From Coleofasciculus sp. LEGE 07092 (GTDB lineage Bacteria; Cyanobacteriota; Cyanobacteriia; Cyanobacteriales; Coleofasciculaceae), in assembly GCF_015207375.1 (NCBI RefSeq), contig NZ_JADEWY010000015.1, positions 1-64,000 on the forward strand: DNA of 64,000 bases, given 5' to 3'. Each line of letters begins with the position of its first letter. Position 1 is the stretch's first letter. Shown piece after piece: positions 54,837 to 62,179 of this stretch. The notes under the pieces were generated by a model. The model was given only the letters and a program-made list of their open reading frames with translations. It was not told the DNA's origin and did no database searches. A program made the position numbers and the translations under genes.

Positions 54837-55035
54837 CATCTTGCACCTGGCGGTTGTAGACGCGAAGCGGCTTGCCGTTCCCCGTAGGGGTTGCCGAAGG
54901 CTAGGCTAACCGCAGCTACACAAACGAAACCTGCCGGGAGCAGGTTACAAAACCCTTGATTTTCGGTAGTCCGCCTGCGCGGACTTAGAATGCAATAGCC
55001 CCTCCAATTCTATTCTGAGGGCTTGGTGCAAGATG
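54837..55035. mobile_element. MITE-like element, CATCTTGCACC ends (copy A)
   Basis: CATCTTGCACC (54837-54847) and its exact reverse complement GGTGCAAGATG (55025-55035) bound 199 bases, with TCA on both outer flanks. Inside are a GACGCGAAGCGGCTTGCCG-type palindromic repeat and the AGTCCGC-CTGC-GCGGACT palindrome at 54968-54985. There is no transposase. A shorter element with the same ends lies at 55681-55780. Confidence 0.55.
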
Positions 55036-55070
55036 TCAGACAAAATAGTTTAAATATGATGTATTTAGGA

Positions 55071-55112
55071 GCGAAGCATACCCTTTGGGAAGGCTGACGC
55101 CTACGGGGAGCA
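55071..55112. repeat. cyanobacterial short palindromic repeat
   Basis: GAGCGAAGCATACCCTTTGG and the following GAAGGCTGACGCCTACGGGG resemble the widespread cyanobacterial REP-like sequence also seen inside the element at 54850-54915. It is downstream of the 55182-55574 gene. Confidence 0.55.
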
Positions 55113-55181
55113 ATTTATCGGGATCGCTTACAATTTTCTGTCCGAATGCTTCGCCCTAAGTAAGGGGTTTATGAACAGCTC

Positions 55182-55574
55182 TCAAGGGTGATGACTCGGA
55201 AATTGCGCATCCAGAGGTTCGCAAAAACTGCTCACACCTTGGCGAACAACATACATTACCACTGGTGTTGCCAAGATTGAGGGTAACAGAGGCGTTCCTG
55301 CCAGGTACTCAATCGCTCCCCCATAGGAACCCTTTTGCAAATCTGCTCGAAATTCTGGCTGGCAAATTACCGCACGGCATTTTTTTGCCAGTGCGTCTAA
55401 CCATTGAGCATTATCGGTTTGGGGTTGCTGTCCGGCACGGATAGCTAGAGCGATCGCGGCATCTTCCAAATCTCCCTCACAATCTTCAATGGCATCAAGT
55501 GCGTCCATCGCATCGGGAAAACTGGATAATTGAGAGCGAAACTGAGCAATCTCTTGAGAGGTAACAACTGTCAT
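55182..55574 (-). CDS. conserved hypothetical protein
   Basis: This protein of 131 residues has an acidic N-terminal helical half (SSFPDAMDALDAIEDCEGDLEDAAIALAIR, part of which resembles a helical bundle). A C-terminal hydrophobic stretch (GTPLLPSILATPVVMYVV) may be one membrane helix or a core strand pair. No motif identifies a function. The start ATG at 55574 is chosen over an upstream extension. It is flanked by repeat elements on both sides. Confidence 0.6.
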   Translation of the reverse strand: MTVVTSQEIAQFRSQLSSFPDAMDALDAIEDCEGDLEDAAIALAIRAGQQPQTDNAQWLDALAKKCRAVICQPEFRADLQKGSYGGAIEYLAGTPLLPSILATPVVMYVVRQGVSSFCEPLDAQFPSHHP

Positions 55575-55680
55575 AGAATAGTTTTGGCAACTGCCCAGCA
55601 TCAACGGCAGCTAAGTAACTACCCTATTGTGCCAAATTGCAACCCCTCATGCCCAAAGAAAGGGAAAAGGTAAACTTAGA

Positions 55681-55780
55681 TCTTGCACCAGGCTTTTTAC
55701 CCCTCCCCAACCTTCCCCTTATCAAGGGGAGAGAGCTAAAGTTCCCCCCTTAGTAAGGGGGCTAGGGGGGTGGTGCAAGA
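55681..55780. mobile_element. MITE-like element, TCTTGCACC ends (copy B)
   Basis: TCTTGCACC (55681-55689) and GGTGCAAGA (55772-55780) bound 100 bases. They hold two hairpins of the CCCCTTATCAAGGGG and CCCCCTTAGTAAGGGGG kind and a GCTAGGGGGG word. It is the same end sequence as copy A, which argues for one family. Confidence 0.55.
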
Positions 55781-55823
55781 TGTGATGTGAGTCAACTTAT
55801 TCATACCATTCCCCTTCCCCTTT

Positions 55824-56195
55824 TTAAACGCCGAGCAATAAATCGCCTACTTCTGAACCACCAAGCTGTCGGGCGATCGCTAATCGTGCTTCTAGTTTGG
55901 CAACGCTAAACTGGTTTCGCATATAATCTAGATGAGCCAAAGCGTTCGCCTTTTGCACGGTTAGCCGCATCAATGTGTTGAAGGCGTGCTGATATTCTAA
56001 ATTCACCTCCAACAGTTCAAAGCGGCGAGCTTTGCGTTGAGCGTCGTTTTTCAAGTCTGACTCGAAGGCAACTTGTTTATCTACACTGGCTTCCAACCTC
56101 TCAATCGTTAATTGCACTGCTCTCATCTGAGCGTCTAACTCATTAACAGCTTGAGTGGCTTGAGCGATCGCGGCTGGGTACTGACTCAGATTCAT
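55824..56195 (-). CDS. coiled-coil protein in LexA-boxed unit
   Basis: This protein of 123 residues is almost entirely alpha-helical with heptad-like spacing (AVNELDAQMRAVQLTIERLEASVDK; RRFELLEVNLEYQHAFNTLMRL). It has no catalytic motif. GGAAGA lies about 8 bases before the ATG at 56195, which decides the start against a GTG five codons upstream. It lies 75 bases downstream of the 88-residue gene, the same strand and presumably the same transcript, controlled by the LexA box at 56610. I do not recognise the family. Confidence 0.65.
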   Translation of the reverse strand: MNLSQYPAAIAQATQAVNELDAQMRAVQLTIERLEASVDKQVAFESDLKNDAQRKARRFELLEVNLEYQHAFNTLMRLTVQKANALAHLDYMRNQFSVAKLEARLAIARQLGGSEVGDLLLGV

Positions 56196-56270
56196 CTTAT
56201 TTTCTTCCACAGGAATATTGACAAGGACAATTTGTCGTCCGGTTGTCTGATAGCGCGGAAATTTGGTTGA

Positions 56271-56537
56271 CTACGCCACCCATTCCGAACGTTGAGAGTT
56301 GAGCGCAACAGGTGGCACATCAACGGGAACTCTTTGAGGTTGTTGATTTGGAGCTTTTTCTAAAACTTTGACTTCAATGTTAACTTCCACTAAGTAAGAA
56401 CCCGTCTCATCTCCCACCGCTTCAGAAATTAACCTGGCAAAATCTGGACGTTCTGCTGTGATGGGGTTCCGCAGGATACGCTGTTCCCATTCATAGTCGG
56501 CATCGGGATTGATACTGAGGATGTAATGCTTCGTCAT
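56271..56537 (-). CDS. small protein downstream of a LexA box
   Basis: This protein of 88 residues begins MTKHYILSINPDADYEWEQRI and continues with RPDFARLISEAVGDETGSYL and VEVNIEVKVLEKAP, then has a Pro/Val-rich tail. It may be a small alpha/beta fold. It contains no Cys or His that would suggest metal or redox chemistry. It is the first gene after a perfect cyanobacterial LexA motif 73-86 bases before its ATG, so DNA-damage induction is predicted. The function is unknown. Confidence 0.65.
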   Translation of the reverse strand: MTKHYILSINPDADYEWEQRILRNPITAERPDFARLISEAVGDETGSYLVEVNIEVKVLEKAPNQQPQRVPVDVPPVALNSQRSEWVA

Positions 56538-56609
56538 AAGTAAAAACCTTGAATTTTCAAAGGTTCAGGCGTTAAAGGGCGAACTCTCTTACTTCTACCC
56601 TTCTATTAT

Positions 56610-56623
56610 AGTACACTTGTACT
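56610..56623 (-). promoter_or_regulatory. LexA (SOS) box
   Basis: AGTACACTTGTACT fits the cyanobacterial LexA consensus RGTACNNNDGTWCB on both strands. On the minus strand it is followed by TATAAT, so the operator overlaps the spacer of a likely promoter for the 88- and 123-residue genes. No second copy is seen in the window. Confidence 0.75.
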
Positions 56624-56805
56624 GTATATAAGGGAAACGTTAGAAACGAGGGGAAAAATTCAGTTAAAGTCCCCCGTGATATCCAAATTGATATTATTGA
56701 TTAGAAACTGGATCTTGAGAATGTCCACACTGTTTACAATACGGCAAATATTTTTAGGTCAACCAGCCATATAGTTCCAAAATCTAGCGGCTGGAGACAT
56801 CTGGC

Positions 56806-57897
56806 TCATCCCTCTCCCTCCAGTGCGTCTTTTAATCGCTTCAGTAACTCCTCGGCTGGAACCACTTGTAGCAACGCCAGGATAACCATAATTAGAATCA
56901 GTGTTCCCGATAGTAAGTTGCTGATATCATCAGATCTATTGCCAATTGCTCCGGCAATTCGTCTCAATCCTAGGGGCAACCAGAGTAACAACTGCATCGG
57001 ACGCTGCCACCAACGCACAGCCACTCCTGACTGAGACACGCCCTGGGCTTCCTGTTCAAACTTCTGCCTTGCCCACCCATGCGGACGATTTTGTTGCTGC
57101 GCCTCCCACAACCAACACCCCGCCAATTGCAACAAAAAAGGATGCCGCTTTCCCCAATCCAACCCTAGTTTCTGCCGTTCTAAACTCAACGCTGCTGTTG
57201 CCCCCGCTATTTTAGTTTCCGGCAAGCGTACTAACTCTGTCGCTTCCGCTTCCGTCATTCCCCCCAACGGTAGAACGTGACCTAAATTGAAAAACGAGGA
57301 TAAAAAGCGATACTGGCGACGGTAAATATCCAGGTTCCGATAAGACGCCACCACTAGCATCAAGGCATTGCGATCCATCAAAGAACGCAAGTTATCGTAA
57401 AATTCATCATTAAATTCTTGAGGTTTGTGCAACAATTTCTCAAACTTATCCAGGCACACCACAGGCAAAACATTCTCTGCTTTCCAGGCATTAATTGCCG
57501 CCGAAAAACTTTGCCTATCCAGTGACGCACTTTGTAACGGTGCCGTCAAAGCAGGATTTGCTTGCACCACCGGTCGATTTAGCAACTTCTGGGCGACTGC
57601 CTGATAAAAATTGACCTCTTGCCGACAATGGGCATCTTGCAGCGACAGGTAAACCACCACATAATTACCAGGATTTTTCCCGTAACGCTGCACCCGTTGC
57701 TCGTAGGTCTGAAAAAAATGATACAGGAGCGACGATTTGCCAATCTGTCGTTCTCCCACCACATTAATACTCGTCGGCTGGGCGGCAGTCATCCGCGAAG
57801 TAATAAAATCTAGTTCCTCTCGACGCCCAACAAAAAACTTTGGGTCAATAATCATCGACCCAGGGATAAAAGGGCAAGGTGGCAGCGACGAGTTCAT
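56806..57897 (-). CDS. AAA/STAND ATPase with C-terminal membrane helix
   Basis: This protein has 363 residues. ATPase core: FFVGRREELDFI, Walker A GERQIGKSS (about 48-56), Walker B-like LPVVCLDKFEKL and sensor region VVASYRNLDIY. RKP-type substitutions are absent. A lid with WGKRHPFLLQLAGC follows, then a C-terminal hydrophobic helix (GTLILIMVILALLQVV) that should anchor it to a membrane. The family is the cyanobacterial nSTAND-like ATPase group. It lies on the same strand as the LexA-boxed genes but upstream of their promoter, so it is not in their unit. Substrate and partners are unknown. Confidence 0.8.
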   Translation of the reverse strand: MNSSLPPCPFIPGSMIIDPKFFVGRREELDFITSRMTAAQPTSINVVGERQIGKSSLLYHFFQTYEQRVQRYGKNPGNYVVVYLSLQDAHCRQEVNFYQAVAQKLLNRPVVQANPALTAPLQSASLDRQSFSAAINAWKAENVLPVVCLDKFEKLLHKPQEFNDEFYDNLRSLMDRNALMLVVASYRNLDIYRRQYRFLSSFFNLGHVLPLGGMTEAEATELVRLPETKIAGATAALSLERQKLGLDWGKRHPFLLQLAGCWLWEAQQQNRPHGWARQKFEQEAQGVSQSGVAVRWWQRPMQLLLWLPLGLRRIAGAIGNRSDDISNLLSGTLILIMVILALLQVVPAEELLKRLKDALEGEG

Positions 57898-57954
57898 GAA
57901 TCCGTTTTAACACGGTTTGAAACTTGTCGAGAAGAGGCACTACCCTGGACATAC

Positions 57955-57988
57955 ATCTTGCCTGTCCTACGGGATAGACAGGCAAGAT
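57955..57988. repeat. perfect 12-bp hairpin ATCTTGCCTGTC
   Basis: ATCTTGCCTGTC (57955-57966) pairs exactly with GACAGGCAAGAT (57977-57988) across a 10-base loop. The stem start resembles the CATCTTGCACC end sequence of the nearby MITE-like elements. It lies upstream of the ATPase gene and downstream of the LEA-like gene's strand partner region. Confidence 0.7.
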
Positions 57989-57997
57989 ATGTGGGAT

Positions 57998-58019
57998 AAT
58001 TTATTTTTTGGAGTTCCCT
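57998..58019 (+). repeat. 22-base dispersed sequence, copy 2
   Basis: It is identical to 48374-48395 and follows the hairpin at 57955-57988 by 9 bases. It may be the edge of a decayed element. Confidence 0.6.
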
Positions 58020-58067
58020 AAGCTAGCGGCATTCCACTGAACATAGGTTCCCCTTTCACTTTTCACC

Positions 58068-58784
58068 TTACAAATGCTGGTCGGTTTCGCGGTTAAAGAA
58101 CCCTTGCCGAGCTATGTCAGAGGTTTCATCATAATCATAAACGTCCCTCTGAGTTACCTCTGTTCCTGAGAATGTTTCTGTACCAAACGCTACTGATGTA
58201 TCTTCTACAATGGGACTTGGTTCAATAATAACGCGCTCTTTTACCTCAACGGATTCGGTATCTTGATGGTGAGAGGGCTTCCCCTGTTCTGCTTTATCGT
58301 GGACTTTATCGGCAGCACCGATAGCAGTATTTTTAGCTTTGTCGGCGGCACTTTCAATAGCAGGTTTGGCACGTTCTGCCTTATCCTGAACTTTATCGGC
58401 AGCACCGATAGCAGCACTTTTAGCTTTGTCAGCAGCACTTTCAATCGCGGGTTTAGCACGTTCTGCCGCATCTTGAACTTTATTAGCAGCGTCTTCCGCC
58501 GCACCTTTTAGTTTGTCTCCTGCATCATCAGGCGTTGCCTTACCAGCCAAACCCCCTGCTACTGCACCCGTCACAGCACCAAGAATTGCACCTCGCTTGC
58601 CAGCCACTCTACCACCAACAACTGCACCAACGGCTGCACCGGCTACGCTTGCACCGATAGTACCCTTACCTTCACTAGTTGAAGAATCTTCCGGTTGCGG
58701 TTCAATGGGTTCAAAAGTAGTTTCGTTAACTAACTGGGGCGTTGATTCGATATTTTTATCTAAAAATGGCTCGTTACTATTCAT
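58068..58784 (-). CDS. LEA-like protein with glycine zipper
   Basis: This protein has 238 residues. A glycine-zipper segment at about 43-83 (GASVAGAAVGAVVGGRVAGK) is followed by Ala/Lys-rich amphipathic repeats at about 90-165 (AADKAKSAAIGAADKVQDKA, repeated). These resemble group 3 LEA proteins, which protect membranes or proteins during drying. The C-terminus is acidic (VYDYDETSD). It is probably intrinsically disordered until dehydrated. A desiccation role is inferred from composition. Confidence 0.75.
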   Translation of the reverse strand: MNSNEPFLDKNIESTPQLVNETTFEPIEPQPEDSSTSEGKGTIGASVAGAAVGAVVGGRVAGKRGAILGAVTGAVAGGLAGKATPDDAGDKLKGAAEDAANKVQDAAERAKPAIESAADKAKSAAIGAADKVQDKAERAKPAIESAADKAKNTAIGAADKVHDKAEQGKPSHHQDTESVEVKERVIIEPSPIVEDTSVAFGTETFSGTEVTQRDVYDYDETSDIARQGFFNRETDQHL

Positions 58785-59148
58785 GTTGATTTCCCTCGCT
58801 TATCGATTTCTTAGGTATCTACTGGTAACTTAGCAGTTACGAGTGAGAGTTTACGCCAAGCTAAAGGAGGATATTTCCAAGTTAGGAGTCAGTCGTTAGA
58901 TGTAAACCTTCCGGTTGGACAAAGCTTCAATTTATTTTGGTAAAATTTTTACACGATTGCTCTCAACCTAAAACCACCCAAAAAATAACAACGAATGTGA
59001 TGATTGCTGTTTTGTATATCTTAGTTTCAGTAATCCTCTTTAATAAAAAAATAAAAAACTGAAATTTTGATCACAATTCCAGCACAACTGATAAGAATAA
59101 AAGTGCTGACTAGGGAGTGCGTTACTCAGCGTCAGAACGGCTATCACT
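58785..59148. other. AT-rich intergenic region
   Basis: These 364 bases lie between the LEA-like gene start and the holB stop. They hold AAAGGAGG-like and oligo-A stretches near 59040 but no gene, tRNA or strong hairpin. The LEA-like promoter is presumed on the left side. Confidence 0.5.
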
Positions 59149-60120
59149 CTAACCCTCTTGACTCAGCTCTAATAGCGTCACCTCCCAAACCAGCCGAGGT
59201 TGAACTAGCTTCAGGAGATAGGTTCGGGCTTGTTCTAATTTTTGAATAATGCCTCTGTGATGGCGATGTTGCCAGTAAGAGTGCTGTAAATAATCCGTCA
59301 GCCATACCTGGGTTGAAGGATCAAGGGTTTTATCAATTTCCTTTGCCAGTTCCAGTGCCGCGCGGGAAGAGTTGGGTAACTGGGTGAGTTTGGTAAGCAA
59401 CTCCGGTGGGATGGCTTGGAGTTGTGCAAACGCTGCAATCGCTCCTCCCGGACTTCCTTGAGCGATCGCCAGCACTGACGGTTCCTGAAGAATCTCCTCA
59501 TACCCCCGTTGCCGCAACACCTCTGCCATATCTCCTTGAGCCAATCGATAAAATGGAATCCGCTGACAGCGAGATACCAGCGTCGGCAGCAACGATTCTG
59601 GACTGGGAGCAATCAAAATTAACGTTGCTCGTCCTGGTTCTTCTAGTGTCTTGAGCAAACCATTCGCTGCTGCCTCTGCCATGGTTTCCGCTGCCTCGAG
59701 CACCACCACCTGACGGGATACCTCTAGGGGCGAACGACTCAAAAACTGAGCAATTTCCCGAATCTGTTCTAGGCGAATTTGAGGCGGTGTTTTGCGCTTC
59801 AGACCTTTTTCCGCTGCTTCGGCAGCAGACAAGCGAACCCCATTTTGGAGGTACGTTGGCTCCACCCACAATACATCAGGATGATTACCCTGTTGCAAAC
59901 GCTTTTGGACTAAGGGTTGCTTCTCGGGCGAGATATCCTGAAAAAATAATAATTCGATAAACGCCCGTGCTGCCAACCCTCGCCCTACTCCTGGAGATCC
60001 AGCAAACAGATAGGCAGGGGCAACACGATTGGCTTTAACTGCCCCCTCTAATAATGCGATCGCTTGGCTTTGCCCGATGAGGGAAGCAAAGCTATTGATT
60101 TGTCCCTTGTCATTTATCAT
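59149..60120 (-). CDS. holB: DNA polymerase III delta-prime subunit
   Basis: This clamp-loader AAA+ subunit has 323 residues. SLIGQSQAIALLEGAVK opens the core. The P-loop reads GSPGVGRGLAA, with Arg for the Walker Lys, the expected non-hydrolysing delta-prime form. LLKTLEEPG and LVSRCQRIPF (SRC motif) follow. The N-terminal codons (MINDKGQIN) fall in a repeated GACAAAT-rich stretch, so the true start may be a few codons downstream. It is 23 bases after tmk, the usual tmk-holB order. Confidence 0.92.
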   Translation of the reverse strand: MINDKGQINSFASLIGQSQAIALLEGAVKANRVAPAYLFAGSPGVGRGLAARAFIELLFFQDISPEKQPLVQKRLQQGNHPDVLWVEPTYLQNGVRLSAAEAAEKGLKRKTPPQIRLEQIREIAQFLSRSPLEVSRQVVVLEAAETMAEAAANGLLKTLEEPGRATLILIAPSPESLLPTLVSRCQRIPFYRLAQGDMAEVLRQRGYEEILQEPSVLAIAQGSPGGAIAAFAQLQAIPPELLTKLTQLPNSSRAALELAKEIDKTLDPSTQVWLTDYLQHSYWQHRHHRGIIQKLEQARTYLLKLVQPRLVWEVTLLELSQEG

Positions 60121-60143
60121 TTGTCCTTTGTTTTTACCAATGA

Positions 60144-60809
60144 CTAATGTGGCAACGGATTAAACCGCTGGCGCAAAACATCTCGAATGACTAACTGTAC
60201 AGCGTCTTCATCCTGACTGGCATCAATTCTAACAATCCGATCAGGATAGGAAAGGGCTAATTTTGCAAAACCTTGCTCCACTCGCTGGTGAAAAGCTAAC
60301 TCCGCTTGCTCCATCCGGTCAGCCGCCCCTCGCTGTCGCGCTCGCTTCAGCCCCGTTTCGGCATTTACATCTAGCCACAGGGTCAAATCGCTTTCTAGTC
60401 CACCCGTAGCCACTTGATTGAGTTGCTCGATTAATGCCAGGTCAAGCCCCCGTCCGTAACCTTGGTAGGCAATTGTGGAATCTGTGTAGCGATCGCACAA
60501 AATAATTGCCCCCTTTGCCAGTTGAGGCTTAATAAATTCTTCAATATGCTGTGCCCGGTCAGCAGCGTACAGTAAAAGTTCGGTGCGGTTGTAAAGGGGT
60601 GAATCGGTTTCCCCTAGCAACAGTTGGCGTAGTTCTACACCCAAGGAGGTTCCCCCTGGTTCTCTCGTCACCACGACGGGCGTCTTATTGCTAAAATCTC
60701 CTGACAAGTCCAGCAAACCACTGGCTAGAAGCCAACCGTGCGATCGCTGTAATTGAGTGGTTTTGCCACTGCCTTCGACTCCTTCAAACACAATCAGCCG
60801 ACCGCCCAT
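60144..60809 (-). CDS. tmk: thymidylate kinase
   Basis: It phosphorylates dTMP to dTDP. It has 221 residues. The P-loop is VFEGVEGSGKTTQ, followed by the DR(Y/H) region LCDRYTDSTIAYQGYGRG, the TREPGG motif and a lid with RARQRGAADRME. It is slightly longer than usual through an insertion after the P-loop (LLASGLLDLSGD). It is paired with holB. Confidence 0.96.
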   Translation of the reverse strand: MGGRLIVFEGVEGSGKTTQLQRSHGWLLASGLLDLSGDFSNKTPVVVTREPGGTSLGVELRQLLLGETDSPLYNRTELLLYAADRAQHIEEFIKPQLAKGAIILCDRYTDSTIAYQGYGRGLDLALIEQLNQVATGGLESDLTLWLDVNAETGLKRARQRGAADRMEQAELAFHQRVEQGFAKLALSYPDRIVRIDASQDEDAVQLVIRDVLRQRFNPLPH

Positions 60810-60988
60810 CTCCTAAATTTCCATCTCCAAGTTTTATAGCTGGGTAATCTTTAATCCGGATGAATCGTTAAGATACTGGTAGCTGATAACAGTTGAGCAC
60901 CAATTTGTTCGTTCAGCCTTCTGTCATGACCCTTAACAGAGGTTCGGTATGATAAGAAGGTCTAGCTATCTGACGTCTAGGGTTAAAT

Positions 60989-61336
60989 ATGGCTCGCTAC
61001 ACTTGTTCTTTCACGGTTGCAGTTTCCCTTGATCGTCTTCAGCAGTCACTGATTGAAGTTTTGCGATCCTGCAATTTCGACATTATCTACGACACTGGGG
61101 ACTATTTAATGGCACGGGAGATCCCCGGTCAAGTTGCCTTTGCCAAATTGGTGACTGTAGAAGTACTCATTGACAAATCGACGGCTACAGCTCAAGAAGT
61201 ACGCATGAATTTCGTTATTAAAAACGAAGAGTTGCCTCTTCAGGTTGATAACCACTGCCATCAGATGTTTGATCTCGTCCATGAGGCAGTCGCTCAAAAC
61301 CGTCAATGGCAGCTCTTGGAAAGCGTTGCCGGATAA
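60989..61336 (+). CDS. conserved cyanobacterial protein of unknown function
   Basis: This protein has 115 residues, predicted alpha+beta, with ARYTCSFTVAVSLDRLQQSL at the start and VRMNFVIKNEELPLQ in the middle. It has no signal peptide or catalytic motif. It resembles small conserved cyanobacterial proteins found near tmk. GGGTTAAAT precedes the ATG. It is convergent with the FHA gene. Confidence 0.65.
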   Translation: MARYTCSFTVAVSLDRLQQSLIEVLRSCNFDIIYDTGDYLMAREIPGQVAFAKLVTVEVLIDKSTATAQEVRMNFVIKNEELPLQVDNHCHQMFDLVHEAVAQNRQWQLLESVAG

Positions 61337-61376
61337 CCCCGGTTTAGATTTTGAGGAGAGTCACTCCTAGTTACTC

Positions 61377-61817
61377 TCAATAATTTAATTCATCTGGGTC
61401 TCCCATCTCTCCCATCATATTAGGGCTAATTAGGGTTATATCAAACTCATCGGGTGGCCCAGTTGGAATAGAATCTCGCTTAAGCACGTAATACCTGGCA
61501 CTGACTTGGGGTCCAAACACGATCTCATCCTCATCTTCGAGATCGTGGGATGGCAGTTTTTTGCCGTTAATCAAAATTCCGTTGGAACTCGTTTGGCCCT
61601 TTAAGTTACCATCGACAATCTGGTAGTAGTTGCTGCCGTCTTCCCGCTCACGCCTGACTAAGGTGGCATGTCGGCGAGAAACAAACTGTGAAAACAGGCG
61701 GATATCCGACTTTTCGTCTCTCCCCATGGAATAGACAGGCTCCTCCAAGGTAACTTCCTTGCGTCCCCTTTCGTCTTCAACAATTAATAAGTGATTCTGA
61801 TTTGCTTTAAAAACCAT
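61377..61817 (-). CDS. standalone FHA-domain protein
   Basis: This protein has 146 residues. An FHA domain spans about 9-113 with YSMGRDEKSDIRL, SRRHATLV and SNGILINGKK, the expected phosphothreonine pocket residues. The tail carries PPDEFDITLISPNMM (Thr128), almost the same as PDEFDLTLISPDMM in the FHA-VIT-VWA protein. Thr128 may be phosphorylated and bind an FHA domain in cis or trans, as in GarA-type switches; that is inference. The ATG at 61817 is chosen because the upstream open stretch lacks FHA homology. Confidence 0.85.
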   Translation of the reverse strand: MVFKANQNHLLIVEDERGRKEVTLEEPVYSMGRDEKSDIRLFSQFVSRRHATLVRREREDGSNYYQIVDGNLKGQTSSNGILINGKKLPSHDLEDEDEIVFGPQVSARYYVLKRDSIPTGPPDEFDITLISPNMMGEMGDPDELNY

Positions 61818-62179
61818 CGAACATCGAAGAAATAGGAATAGAGAATAGGATTCGTTCCAAAAAAGCGCTACCTTACTCGTTTTGGTAGACTTTTCAACGG
61901 ATTTTGCTAAATTCGGTAGAAAAAACCCCACAATTGCCGACCTTTAACTGGGAGTTCTTTAATAAACGATCATAAGCCCTTGTGCAGCTAATTGAATAGA
62001 TTCGTTACAACTCCCTAAGCTTCAACAAATTCGCGTGAGTCCCCAAGTTCAACGAAATAACTGTGGGTCATTAACGATAGCAGAACCCCTGTTTTGTCTA
62101 GGGTTGTACCCTGTCTTTAGAATTCTCCATCTCTTATTGTGGCACATCGATTCAGCAGTCAGTCGTTGAGGAGAAGGTT
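61818..62179. other. intergenic region without recognised features
   Basis: These 362 bases lie between the FHA gene and the ATPase stop. They contain only AT-rich DNA and the FHA promoter region. No hairpin or repeat stands out. Confidence 0.5.
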
